Of a stretch of 9,335 bases of DNA, positions 1 through 5,925 are shown piece after piece. Below the pieces are notes generated by a model, which made no database searches, was not told where the DNA came from, and saw only the letters and a list, made by a program, of their open reading frames with translations. The position numbers were made by a program, and so were the translations under genes. The stretch's first letter is position 1. The number at the start of each line of letters is the position of its first letter. Source of the DNA: CAZTHC01 sp964613425 (lineage in GTDB: Bacteria; Bacillota; Clostridia; TANB77; CAG-508); the NCBI GenBank assembly GCA_964613425.1, contig CAZTHC010000043.1:1-9335 (forward strand), read 5' to 3'.

Positions 1-820
1 CTTGACTAATATATAAAGTATTTCTTGTTTCATTTCCAAACTTATAACTTCGTATTCCATCTTCATAAACAACTCTTGTTATTTTATATTCTTCTCCCCA
101 TTTGTGGTCACCAAATAATTCAATATCTATTTCAGCTTCATCTTGATAAATATTTCTTATATATAATTTTCCATCTCTTCCAATAAAAATAAATCCACCA
201 GCTTGTTCTGCTATATAACTTAAGTATGTTCTTGCACTTATTGTATTATCATATACAGATATTTCTTTGTTGTAATTTAAAAAAGAAGTAGAACCTAATT
301 CTACTCCTTTTTTATTGCATATATCTTGTAATATTGTTATTAATTTTGCTGTTCCATTGTTAAATAATGTACTTCCATCATAATTAAATTCAAATTTACT
401 CATATAGTCTATTGCTTTAATATCTACTGTATAATCATTATCTTTGCAGATATCTTCTAACGAAAAATATCCTATAGGAATTGTTTCATATTGATGTCCA
501 AAAGAGTGTACAAAAGAAGAACTAACATCTTTGACTTTCATACTGTTTATCTGCTTAACAGTAAGTATTGTGCTTCTCAGTGGTAATACAGCTTCTATAT
601 ATATATTTTGATATGTAGAAGGTAACGAATCTTTATATATTTTGACATCAATTGTTCTCGCTGGAGTAGAGCCTAAGCTAAACTCATCTGAGAACAATTG
701 ATAACTGCTCTTAAATGCAAGTATATGTTGAGACGGAATTTCTATATTATCTATAAAAACTTTTAGCACAAATTGTCTTTCATAAACTATTTCTTTATAT
801 CTGTCAGTTGTTGGATACAT
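1..820 (-). CDS. Phage tail hub/tip protein, N-terminal part (cut by window edge)
   Basis: Open from ATG at 820 to the left edge with no stop: 273 codons, C-terminus missing. I read the protein by reverse-complementing the sequence. It begins MYPTTDRYKE, with a beta-rich N-terminal part, and carries the segment YIAEQAGGFIFIGRDGKLY at residues 202-220. That 'AEqaGGf..i.rDGkLyir' pattern is one I associate with hub/tip (Tal-like, 'minor structural') proteins of Clostridia siphophages. The role would be the baseplate hub that closes the distal end of the tail tube and may carry lytic or receptor-binding domains further on; none is visible here. The start overlaps the previous stop as TAATG, with GGAGGGGG upstream inside that gene, so translation is probably coupled. 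Position after the tape measure and a small tail gene supports the call. The family name is from memory of the motif, not a search. Confidence 0.75.
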   Translation of the reverse strand, partial: MYPTTDRYKEIVYERQFVLKVFIDNIEIPSQHILAFKSSYQLFSDEFSLGSTPARTIDVKIYKDSLPSTYQNIYIEAVLPLRSTILTVKQINSMKVKDVSSSFVHSFGHQYETIPIGYFSLEDICKDNDYTVDIKAIDYMSKFEFNYDGSTLFNNGTAKLITILQDICNKKGVELGSTSFLNYNKEISVYDNTISARTYLSYIAEQAGGFIFIGRDGKLYIRNIYQDEAEIDIELFGDHKWGEEYKITRVVYEDGIRSYKFGNETRNTLYISQ

Positions 821-1242
821 TAATCATTCGCCCCCTCCACTGCATTTTTTTGTGACTGTGTTAATTCTTTTTGCATCAAGTTAAAAGACACTTTCCATTT
901 AGTATTGGAAGTGGTACTTCCTTCTTCTGTTTTTATACAAGTTACTTTTCTTTTTGAAACTCTAAATTTTACATTTTCTAAAAATCCACCACTTATAACA
1001 GGTACTTTAACGTCCAATACAAGAGGATTTTTATATGTTTTCTGAATAAGAGTTTCTGCTTCTGCTTCTGTGTTAAAATCCCATGTCATTGCTAACTTAA
1101 GCATTCCTACAGCAATAGGATTGTCTATTAATGAACCATCAACCACAGATGAATAACTATCTTTATCTGTATCTTCTATGTCTGCACTATATGTTGCTGG
1201 TGTTGGTAAATTAACTTGACTTCCATGTTCTTTCCATATCAT
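820..1242 (-). CDS. Small tail protein between tape measure and hub (DUF6711-like)
   Basis: 140 residues. RBS TAGGAGG lies 8 nt before the ATG, right after the tape-measure stop (TAG at 1257-1255), so the gene is in the same transcript. The protein starts MIWKEHGSQVNLPTPATYS, has the pattern 'LKLAMTWDF..EAE' near residues 48-60 and ends with 'WKVSFNLMQKEL'. The order of a PTP..YS N-terminus, a central '.L.W' strand and a C-terminal 'W..i.FNL..K' strand resembles the short tail proteins of the DUF6711 type found between tape measure and hub genes in Clostridia phages. It is too short to be a full distal tail protein (Dit, about 250 residues), though it occupies the Dit position. A tail-tip/baseplate structural role is inferred. 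No signal peptide or membrane segment. It is translationally coupled to the hub gene through TAATG. Confidence 0.6.
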   Translation of the reverse strand: MIWKEHGSQVNLPTPATYSADIEDTDKDSYSSVVDGSLIDNPIAVGMLKLAMTWDFNTEAEAETLIQKTYKNPLVLDVKVPVISGGFLENVKFRVSKRKVTCIKTEEGSTTSNTKWKVSFNLMQKELTQSQKNAVEGAND

Positions 1243-1254
1243 ATTTTTATCCTC

Positions 1255-3828
1255 CTACCCTACTAGGGCTTCTATATTTTTACCAGTTTGTCTTTTTATG
1301 TCTCGTAAATTTTCTAGCAAAATATCTCCAATTTTTTTGTTTCCTACACATACAGTTAAATTTATTGGAGTATCAGTATCTTTCCCTTCATTGCTGTCTG
1401 AAATTGCTTTTAGCATGGTTTCGTACATAATACTTTGTGGAGTAATAATCTCTGGGTTGCTTTTAGCGCCTGAATACTCTCCTGCAATAACTGCTGTTGC
1501 TTCTGTTAAAACTCCACCTTTTGCCAATCTCGGCAATGAAACATATCCAATTCTTAAATTAACTGGATTCATTCCTACTAATCCACCAACTGCATTTGCT
1601 ATACTACTTATTCCACTTAAAATATAATTTACTCCTCTGATTACACCATTTACCATATTTTCAATTCCACTTAAAATCCAATTTATAACGCTCCTTATAG
1701 TTCCCCATATTCCATTCCATACATTAGTTATTACATTTTTAATTCCATTCCATACATTACTCCATATATTTTTAATTGCATTTAATGCTGTAGATATAGA
1801 GTTGCGCATTGAAATTACCATATTAACAGCTATATTTTTTATTCCGTTCCATATATTTGTAAATACAGAACTAATTCCATTCCAAATAGCACTCCATAAA
1901 TTGCTAATTCCATTCAAAATTGTCGTAATAGCTGTTTTTATTGCATTCCATATTCCGATAAAGAAATCACAAATTCCTTGCCAAGCTCTTTCCCAATCTC
2001 CAGTAAATATGCCAATAATAAAATCTAATATTCCACCTATTGCATCCAATAAATATCCTATAATTTGAACTATTCCTTGTATCTCTTCGCCTACAACATT
2101 AATTATATAATCAACTATAGGAGACAATACTTGTAAAACTGTATTTACAATTTCCATTATTTTAGTAATAACATTTAATAAGCTATTAAATGCTTGATTT
2201 CCGCCGTTATCCCAAATTTCTCTTAGTTTTTGTGTAATTGTTGTAAACCAAGATGACAATGTTACGCATATTCCTATTATTGCATTTGCAAATGTTTGGA
2301 AACTTTCACTTGCTGTCCATTCTTCAAAAGCCTGATATATCGATATAACAATAGAAAATATGTTGTTAAATCCATCCCACAAGTTTTGAATTATTTGAGT
2401 TCCAGCTTCTCCATTAGTCCATGCTTCTGTAAATACTCTGGAAATATTTCCTATTATATTTGCGACCGATGTCCATCCTTGTAATAATAAACTAACAGTT
2501 TTTTCTCCTGTTCCATTTAACCATACCTTTTTAAAACTTTCTCTTATAGTATTTATTAATCCTATAAGATTCGTTAATGCTCCTTTAAGACTATCTATAA
2601 GTTTTTGTCCGTATATATTCCATGAATTTTGTATTGGTTTAAACAACTCTTGTAATTCTTCTTTGAATTTAATCATCCACCCACTAGTAGACTTTTCTAG
2701 TTTTGACAAATCCATGCTTGGAGCTTTTTCTCCAGAGTCATCTTTTTCTTGAACATTGTTTATTTCGTTATGAATACCACCTAAAGATTTCGCACTACTT
2801 GCTGTAGATTTCATTGATGATGCAGTTGCCTTAGCGAAAATATTTACTCCACTAAACACATAAATTAAACTTTGAACTGATTTTAATAATTCATATACCA
2901 AATTAGTAATAAACTTAATTATGGGTGCTAATGCGCTACCTAAGCTGTTTTTTAAATATTCAATATTGGCACTTAATTGTTGTGCTTCTTCATTTTGACT
3001 AGATAGCCAACTGCTTGCTGAATTACTTAATATGCTGTAAATTCCTCTAAGTGAAAAAAGAGCTAAAGCATACTTAAAAATGTGTTTTAACCCACCTTTG
3101 AAGCTAGAACCAATTTTTCCAGCATTTTCACTTACCTTTTTAGTTACATTAGGCATTTGTTTTAAAGAATGATTTATACTATTAATGCTTGGTTTTACTT
3201 GCTCTATTTTTTGTTTAAATGCATTAAAAAAACTAGTCAATCTTCCTTGACTAGCACTTGTATTTGCTGTTTGTTGATTTAGCTGTGCCATTTTTGACTT
3301 GGCTACATCTAATGCCTTATTATATACTTCTATTTCTGTATATAATTTCTGTGCTTGTGCACTTAATTTTGTAAAATCCTTATTTGATTCCAAAGCATTA
3401 TTAACTGTATTATCCATAACACCACTTTTGTTATTTATTCCATCTGGTGTTACTCCTGTAGTCGTATCTGTTACTATTTTATCAATTTGAGGATTAATAA
3501 TATCTAATTTTAATTGTCGGGCATTTATTTTTTCTTGCAGACTATTTATCTGTTTTTCAATTTGACTTATCTGTTTTGAAGTTTCTTTGTTATTTACTTT
3601 TATTGAAATTTCATTATTTGTATTACTTCTTTTCAAGTTTTGTATTTTATCTCTAACTGTTTTTACTGCTTTGCTTACTTTTTGGTTAAATGCTCCCATA
3701 TCAATATTTGAAAAATTATCTTGTGCTTGTTTAAGTGTCTTTTTTATTGAAGGTATCATTTTGGCAAGCTCTTTTAAAGCATCCTCAGTTTGAGCTGTTA
3801 CTAATATGTCTAATTCTTCTACAGTAAT
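1255..3828 (-). CDS. Tail tape measure protein
   Basis: 834 residues from ATG 3759, or 857 if the reading frame starts at ATT 3828. Numbering here counts from ATG 3759. Residues 1-200 are helical and coiled-coil (for example KQISQIEKQINSLQEKINA near 62-80). Hydrophobic segments lie near 226-246 and 274-310. Trp-containing repeats follow: W413, W447, W481 and W516 spaced 34-35 residues apart, then an 11-residue 'WNGI' repeat from 604 to 684. The C-terminus (near 743-775) has PRLAKGGVLTEATAVIAGE, close to the 'AKGGI.T.PT.alvGE' tail common to tape measures. The protein sets tail length and is scaffolded by the chaperones encoded just upstream. By the usual rule of about 0.15 nm per residue, a tail of roughly 125-130 nm is expected. 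It is the longest gene here and lies 20 nt after a terminator, so its expression needs readthrough. The start is discussed separately. The identity is secure. Confidence 0.93.
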   Translation of the reverse strand: MTVEELDILVTAQTEDALKELAKMIPSIKKTLKQAQDNFSNIDMGAFNQKVSKAVKTVRDKIQNLKRSNTNNEISIKVNNKETSKQISQIEKQINSLQEKINARQLKLDIINPQIDKIVTDTTTGVTPDGINNKSGVMDNTVNNALESNKDFTKLSAQAQKLYTEIEVYNKALDVAKSKMAQLNQQTANTSASQGRLTSFFNAFKQKIEQVKPSINSINHSLKQMPNVTKKVSENAGKIGSSFKGGLKHIFKYALALFSLRGIYSILSNSASSWLSSQNEEAQQLSANIEYLKNSLGSALAPIIKFITNLVYELLKSVQSLIYVFSGVNIFAKATASSMKSTASSAKSLGGIHNEINNVQEKDDSGEKAPSMDLSKLEKSTSGWMIKFKEELQELFKPIQNSWNIYGQKLIDSLKGALTNLIGLINTIRESFKKVWLNGTGEKTVSLLLQGWTSVANIIGNISRVFTEAWTNGEAGTQIIQNLWDGFNNIFSIVISIYQAFEEWTASESFQTFANAIIGICVTLSSWFTTITQKLREIWDNGGNQAFNSLLNVITKIMEIVNTVLQVLSPIVDYIINVVGEEIQGIVQIIGYLLDAIGGILDFIIGIFTGDWERAWQGICDFFIGIWNAIKTAITTILNGISNLWSAIWNGISSVFTNIWNGIKNIAVNMVISMRNSISTALNAIKNIWSNVWNGIKNVITNVWNGIWGTIRSVINWILSGIENMVNGVIRGVNYILSGISSIANAVGGLVGMNPVNLRIGYVSLPRLAKGGVLTEATAVIAGEYSGAKSNPEIITPQSIMYETMLKAISDSNEGKDTDTPINLTVCVGNKKIGDILLENLRDIKRQTGKNIEALVG
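1660..1992 (-). repeat. 33-nt/11-residue degenerate tandem repeat inside the tape measure gene
   Basis: On the plus strand 'attccattcca' variants recur. In protein the motif WNGI (or WNAI, LNGI, LNAI) falls at residues 604, 615, 626, 637, 659, 670 and 681, an exact 11-residue phase with one degenerate unit at 648. Such 11-residue Trp repeats are known in tape measure proteins and are thought to reflect helical packing inside the tail tube. It is a coding repeat, not a CRISPR array. Confidence 0.8.
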
Positions 3829-3844
3829 AAGTCATCCCCCCTTT
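3826..3844 (-). promoter_or_regulatory. RBS and probable non-ATG start of the tape measure gene
   Basis: AAAGGGGGG (3844-3836) is followed 7 nt later by ATT (3828-3826), in frame with the tape measure. The 23 codons between ATT and the first in-frame ATG (3759) read ITVEELDILVTAQTEDALKE and onward, a plausible tape-measure N-terminus. An in-frame TGA at 3834-3832 bounds the frame. The ATG at 3835 abuts the G-tract and is in another frame (stop after 16 codons). No ATG, GTG or TTG is in frame between TGA and 3759. A weaker AAAGAG lies 9 nt before ATG 3759. Confidence 0.55.
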
Positions 3845-3848
3845 CCAT

Positions 3849-3883
3849 AAAAAAAACACTTGTCAATACAAGTGTTTTTTTTT
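3849..3883 (-). terminator. Rho-independent terminator closing the inserted cassette
   Basis: CACTTG (3857-3862) pairs with CAAGTG (3869-3874) around a 6-nt loop. The flanks are 8 A and 9 T, so the stem extends with A-T pairs and a U-tract follows on either strand; the hairpin is bidirectional in form. On the minus strand it starts directly at the TAA stop (3884-3882) of the coiled-coil reading frame and lies about 20 nt before the tape-measure RBS, with no room for a new promoter between them. Late transcripts must therefore read through it. Confidence 0.85.
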
Positions 3884-4113
3884 AATATATTTCTGCCATT
3901 TGAGCTACTATTTCATCAATTTCTTTCAGTTTAATTTCGAGAGCATTCTCTTTTTCTTTAATTTTATTAGTTTTTTCTGTCCTGATATTTTCTAATTGAG
4001 TCGTTTTTTTATTGATTTCTAAAGAAATGTTTTTTTCATACTTTTTACATTCTTCAACTTCTTCTTCTAAATATTTTACTTTTCCATATACGTTTGCTAA
4101 AGTTTGAATTGCG
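3882..4113 (-). CDS. Coiled-coil protein, C-terminal part (start lost in assembly gap)
   Basis: Downstream of the N gap a reading frame of 76 codons runs to TAA at 3884-3882. It begins with the residues AIQTLANVYGKVKYLEEEVE and is very rich in K and E with heptad spacing (EEEVEECKKYEKNISLEI, then KEKENALEIKLKEIDEIV), so it is a long coiled coil. The only internal ATG is six codons from the end, so the start lies in or above the gap. It probably belongs to the same gene as 4522-4214, which would need a true gap length of 2 modulo 3; with the arbitrary 100 N the two parts are out of frame. The TAG at 4099-4097 terminates a different frame and is an artefact of gap length. It could also be a separate small gene. 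Function unknown. Confidence 0.6.
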
Positions 4114-4213
4114 NNNNNNNNNNNNNNNNNNNNNNNNNNNNNNNNNNNNNNNNNNNNNNNNNNNNNNNNNNNNNNNNNNNNNNNNNNNNNNNNNNNNNNN
4201 NNNNNNNNNNNNN
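4114..4213. other. Assembly gap of exactly 100 N
   Basis: A run of exactly 100 N, the conventional length for a scaffold gap of unknown size. It falls inside the coiled-coil gene. Coiled-coil or repeated sequence may have broken the assembly. True length, and therefore reading-frame continuity, cannot be judged. Confidence 0.97.
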
Positions 4214-4522
4214 CGAATTATCTACTGAGACATTAATCTTACTCTTTATACTATTTATTGTAGTATCTTTTTGTATATTGCTTTCTTCTAGTACAACAAC
4301 TCTTTCTTTTAAAACCGCCAATTCTACATTAGTATTTTCTAGCATATTTTTTAATTCTAAAATTTCTTCACTGTAATCTTTTGCTTGTACTTGTCTTATT
4401 TCACTATCTACTACTTTTTCACTATTTGCATTTATCGTATTATAAGAAGTAACTACTATTATTCCTGCAACAATAAGTGTGCCAATACACATATATGGTT
4501 TTGTTAACATATTTTTTAACAT
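4214..4522 (-). CDS. Membrane-anchored coiled-coil protein, N-terminal part (moron candidate)
   Basis: 103 codons from ATG 4522 to the gap. The RBS AAAGGAGGGG sits 4 nt before the ATG. Lysines at residues 3 and 8 precede a hydrophobic stretch (about 10-28, YMCIGTLIVAGIIVVTSY), then TINANSEK. That is either an uncleaved N-in anchor or a signal peptide with a possible cut after INA. Residues 48-95 form a coiled coil (YSEEILELKNMLENTNVELA, then LKERVVVLEES). The product should therefore project a coiled coil outside the cytoplasmic membrane, unlike any virion protein around it. It has its own promoter upstream and a terminator after the likely continuation (to 3882). I do not recognise the family. 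A lysogenic-conversion or superinfection-exclusion role is inference by analogy with morons such as HK97 gp15, an inner-membrane exclusion protein. Confidence 0.7.
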
Positions 4523-4542
4523 ATAACCCCTCCTTTGAGAGG

Positions 4543-4575
4543 ATTATATCACATTAATTTGTCGAAATATGTCAA
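4543..4575 (-). promoter_or_regulatory. Extended -10 sigma-A promoter for the cassette
   Basis: On the minus strand TGATATAAT (4551-4543) is a perfect extended -10 element (TGn plus TATAAT). A perfect TTGACA lies at 4575-4570, but 21 nt away, longer than the usual 17, so the extended -10 probably carries most of the strength. Transcription would start near 4536, right at the strong RBS of the coiled-coil gene, giving a leader of about 14 nt. Confidence 0.65.
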
Positions 4576-4578
4576 ATT
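4556..4578. promoter_or_regulatory. Candidate operator palindrome overlapping the cassette promoter
   Basis: AATTTG (minus 4578-4573) and CAAATT (minus 4561-4556) form a perfect 6-bp inverted repeat around an 11-bp centre. The palindrome covers the TTGACA box and reaches to within 5 bp of the extended -10, a position suited to repression by a dimeric regulator. No regulator gene is in the window. In AT-rich DNA a 6-bp arm could arise by chance. Confidence 0.35.
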
Positions 4579-4587
4579 CTGAAATGT

Positions 4588-4905
4588 TTACATATTTTTT
4601 TCACTTTTCATAATCATTCGCATTTTTTTCATTATTTCTTCTGGAGTTTCTATTTTTTCTTCTTCATTAAATAATTCTTTATAGTTATTTCTTATAAGCT
4701 CAATTTTTGGGTTCTTAGACATGCTGTCTGCTCGTATTAATTTATTTGTGATAGCTTCTTGTAAATTTATTTCTCTTTTTAAGTCATCTATTGCCTTAGC
4801 AAGATGTATTTGACAATATGCATTTATTTCAAGATACTTACCATTCCAAAATTCGGCTGGTTTTATATCAAAATAATATGCCAAAAGTTCTACTGATTTT
4901 AGCAT
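4588..4905 (-). CDS. Tail assembly chaperone, downstream (gpT-like) segment
   Basis: 105 codons from ATG 4905, ending at TAA 4590-4588. The same frame is open further upstream, without a stop, to a TGA at 5109-5107, so this is most likely the frameshifted extension of the preceding gene, like lambda gpGT or SPP1 gp17.5*. Just upstream of the ATG the frame reads GLNDIIENIKKSNGVVEMLK, which looks like real protein and argues against a start at 4905. The only RBS-like sequence before that ATG is a weak GGGG. The part FDIKPAEFWNGKYLE followed by 'LQEAITNKLIRADSM.KNPKI' resembles the second-frame chaperone products of Clostridia phages. The role is to bind the tape measure and bring tube subunits to it; the protein is normally absent from the mature virion. 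The cassette promoter starts 10 nt after its stop. Confidence 0.7.
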   Translation of the reverse strand: MLKSVELLAYYFDIKPAEFWNGKYLEINAYCQIHLAKAIDDLKREINLQEAITNKLIRADSMSKNPKIELIRNNYKELFNEEEKIETPEEIMKKMRMIMKSEKNM

Positions 4906-4949
4906 TTCTACTACCCCGTTTGATTTTTTTATGTTTTCAATTATATCAT

Positions 4950-5399
4950 TTAAGCCTTGAACTCTTGGAATTGTTCTACTGCTAATGTCTCCATTGCTTT
5001 CTCTGTTGATTTCCTTACTATTTCGTTCATATCTATCGTTGATAAAGGATTTGATGTTAATTCTTCCAATTCCTTCTTGGTCATCTTTTTCTTGAAAAAA
5101 CCCTCTTCATTCAATGCCTCTGCAATCTTGCCATACATATTATTGCATGTACACTTATTTTCAGCTTTATATTCATCTATGAAATCATATACTTCTTCTG
5201 ACCCAACAAACGCATGCTTTCCTTCTTCATTTTCTGCTAATGTATATATTATTTTTGATAAGGCTTCTATATCGCATGTTGAATATGCTTTTGTAAAAGC
5301 ATCTTCAAAGTTTTTATTTTTAAGTGTATTTGCTATATCCACTATTTTTCTTGTTCTAAATACTAAATCGATTTTTTTATTTTTTGTTTCTAATATCAT
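4950..5399 (-). CDS. Tail assembly chaperone, upstream (gpG-like) segment
   Basis: 149 residues from ATG 5399 (MILETKNKKIDLVF). A longer frame from TTG 5417 exists, but GGAG at 5410-5407 with a 7-nt spacer fixes the start at 5399. Position between the major tail protein and tape measure, length and an overlapping downstream -1 frame identify the gpG-like chaperone of long-tailed phages. The central part (EEVYDFIDEYKAE, about 66-78) and the segment ALNEEGFFKKKMTKKELEEL (about 95-114) are typical of this family as I remember it. The last 48 codons overlap an open -1 frame, and their codons are richer in G/C at the third base (AAG, GAG, TTC, ATG) than neighbouring genes. That fits dual coding. 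It acts in the cytoplasm during tail assembly. Confidence 0.8.
   Translation of the reverse strand: MILETKNKKIDLVFRTRKIVDIANTLKNKNFEDAFTKAYSTCDIEALSKIIYTLAENEEGKHAFVGSEEVYDFIDEYKAENKCTCNNMYGKIAEALNEEGFFKKKMTKKELEELTSNPLSTIDMNEIVRKSTEKAMETLAVEQFQEFKA
5094..5100 (-). promoter_or_regulatory. Candidate -1 ribosomal frameshift heptamer T TTT TTC
   Basis: Within codons GGT TTT TTC of the upstream chaperone gene the phase is exactly X XXY YYZ. The -1 frame has a TGA at 5109-5107, seven nt upstream of the heptamer, and is then open down to 4590. Slippage here would give a fusion of about 270 residues. The shift could instead occur near the 3' end (TTC AAG GCT TAA), where the join ...EFK-GLNDIIENI reads most naturally, but no standard heptamer lies there. 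Confidence 0.4.
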
Positions 5400-5421
5400 T
5401 TTTACTCTCCTTTGCAAAAGA

Positions 5422-5444
5422 GAGTAGGATTTTTAATCCTACTC
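5422..5444 (-). terminator. Perfect 10-bp hairpin after the major tail gene (attenuator)
   Basis: GAGTAGGATT and AATCCTACTC pair fully around a 3-nt loop, 14 nt after the major tail protein stop. On the minus strand it is followed by TCTTTTGC, an imperfect U-tract, so it is more likely a leaky attenuator or mRNA-stabilising 3' hairpin than a full stop. On the plus strand it is followed by a T-rich run and could stop antisense transcription. It may lower chaperone and tape-measure expression relative to the abundant tube subunit. Confidence 0.65.
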
Positions 5445-5458
5445 ATTTTTATTTTTTA

Positions 5459-5908
5459 TTAAATACTTAGTACTGGGAATCCTTTTGTTTCTTCAATTCC
5501 TGAATTTCTGTATAATGTTAATTTAGATTTCAACATATCATCTATTGCTATTTCTGACATGCCTATGAAACATGTAGCTTGAAAGTTCCAAGTTAATGGT
5601 TTATTGGCTGTGACTGCTGTGTCGTTTGGTAATTGAATAAACCAAAATTCATTTGTTTCTGCATCTGCTAATGCTTTTAATACATCATATTGGTCTTCCT
5701 TGAATAATATTTCTATTTCCAAAGTTTCTGCTTTTTTTCTTCCTTTTGTTTGTCTTTCATCGTCAATATCTAGTGCGCTATAATTTACTGGTTCTGGAGC
5801 TTTAAGAAACTCTGGTATCCCTTGGATAAATCCTACTTGGATTTTTTCTCCTGTTTTAGTTGCACAATGATATAATTTTGTTAAAGTACTTGTTTTTGGG
5901 TCTGGCAT
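5459..5908 (-). CDS. Major tail (tube) protein
   Basis: 149 residues from ATG 5908, preceded by AAAGGAGGAATTAAAA, a near-ideal RBS. The protein begins MPDPKTSTLTKLYHCATKTG and alternates beta-strand-like stretches (AETLEIEILFKEDQYDVLKA; NEFWFIQLPND; LTWNFQATCFIGMSEIAIDD), as expected for the beta-sandwich tube fold shared by siphovirus tail tubes. It ends in KSKLTLYRNSGIEETKGFPV. Position between the tail terminator and the chaperones, plus the strong RBS and the hairpin directly downstream, fits the most abundant tail protein. The subunit polymerises as stacked hexamers around the tape measure. No Ig-like decoration domain is present. The call rests on position and fold-like pattern rather than a catalytic motif. 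Confidence 0.8.
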   Translation of the reverse strand: MPDPKTSTLTKLYHCATKTGEKIQVGFIQGIPEFLKAPEPVNYSALDIDDERQTKGRKKAETLEIEILFKEDQYDVLKALADAETNEFWFIQLPNDTAVTANKPLTWNFQATCFIGMSEIAIDDMLKSKLTLYRNSGIEETKGFPVLSI

Positions 5909-5925
5909 TTTTAATTCCTCCTTTA

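Noticed and set aside
1660..1992. Repeated attccattcca units as a possible CRISPR or tandem DNA repeat
   Set aside because: Spacing is 33 nt in codon phase and the repeat encodes a known type of Trp motif in tape measures; units are degenerate with no spacer structure.
1298..2484. Several plus-strand open frames opposite the tape measure gene
   Set aside because: Shadows of the tape-measure frame; no RBS, hydrophobic and Pro/Ile-rich translations without family features.
4097..4213. Stop codon TAG at 4099-4097 as the end of the membrane-anchored gene
   Set aside because: It only falls in frame because the gap was filled with exactly 100 N. The adjacent frame continues 76 codons as a clean coiled coil to 3882.
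4957..5427. Plus-strand open frame of 156 codons opposite the chaperone gene
   Set aside because: It mirrors the gpG-like gene, lacks an RBS, and its Ser/Phe/Ile-rich protein is the usual shadow of a minus-strand AT-rich gene.
5422..5444. Perfect inverted repeat as an attachment or recombination site
   Set aside because: No integrase, no direct repeat partner and location directly after a highly expressed gene favour a 3' hairpin.
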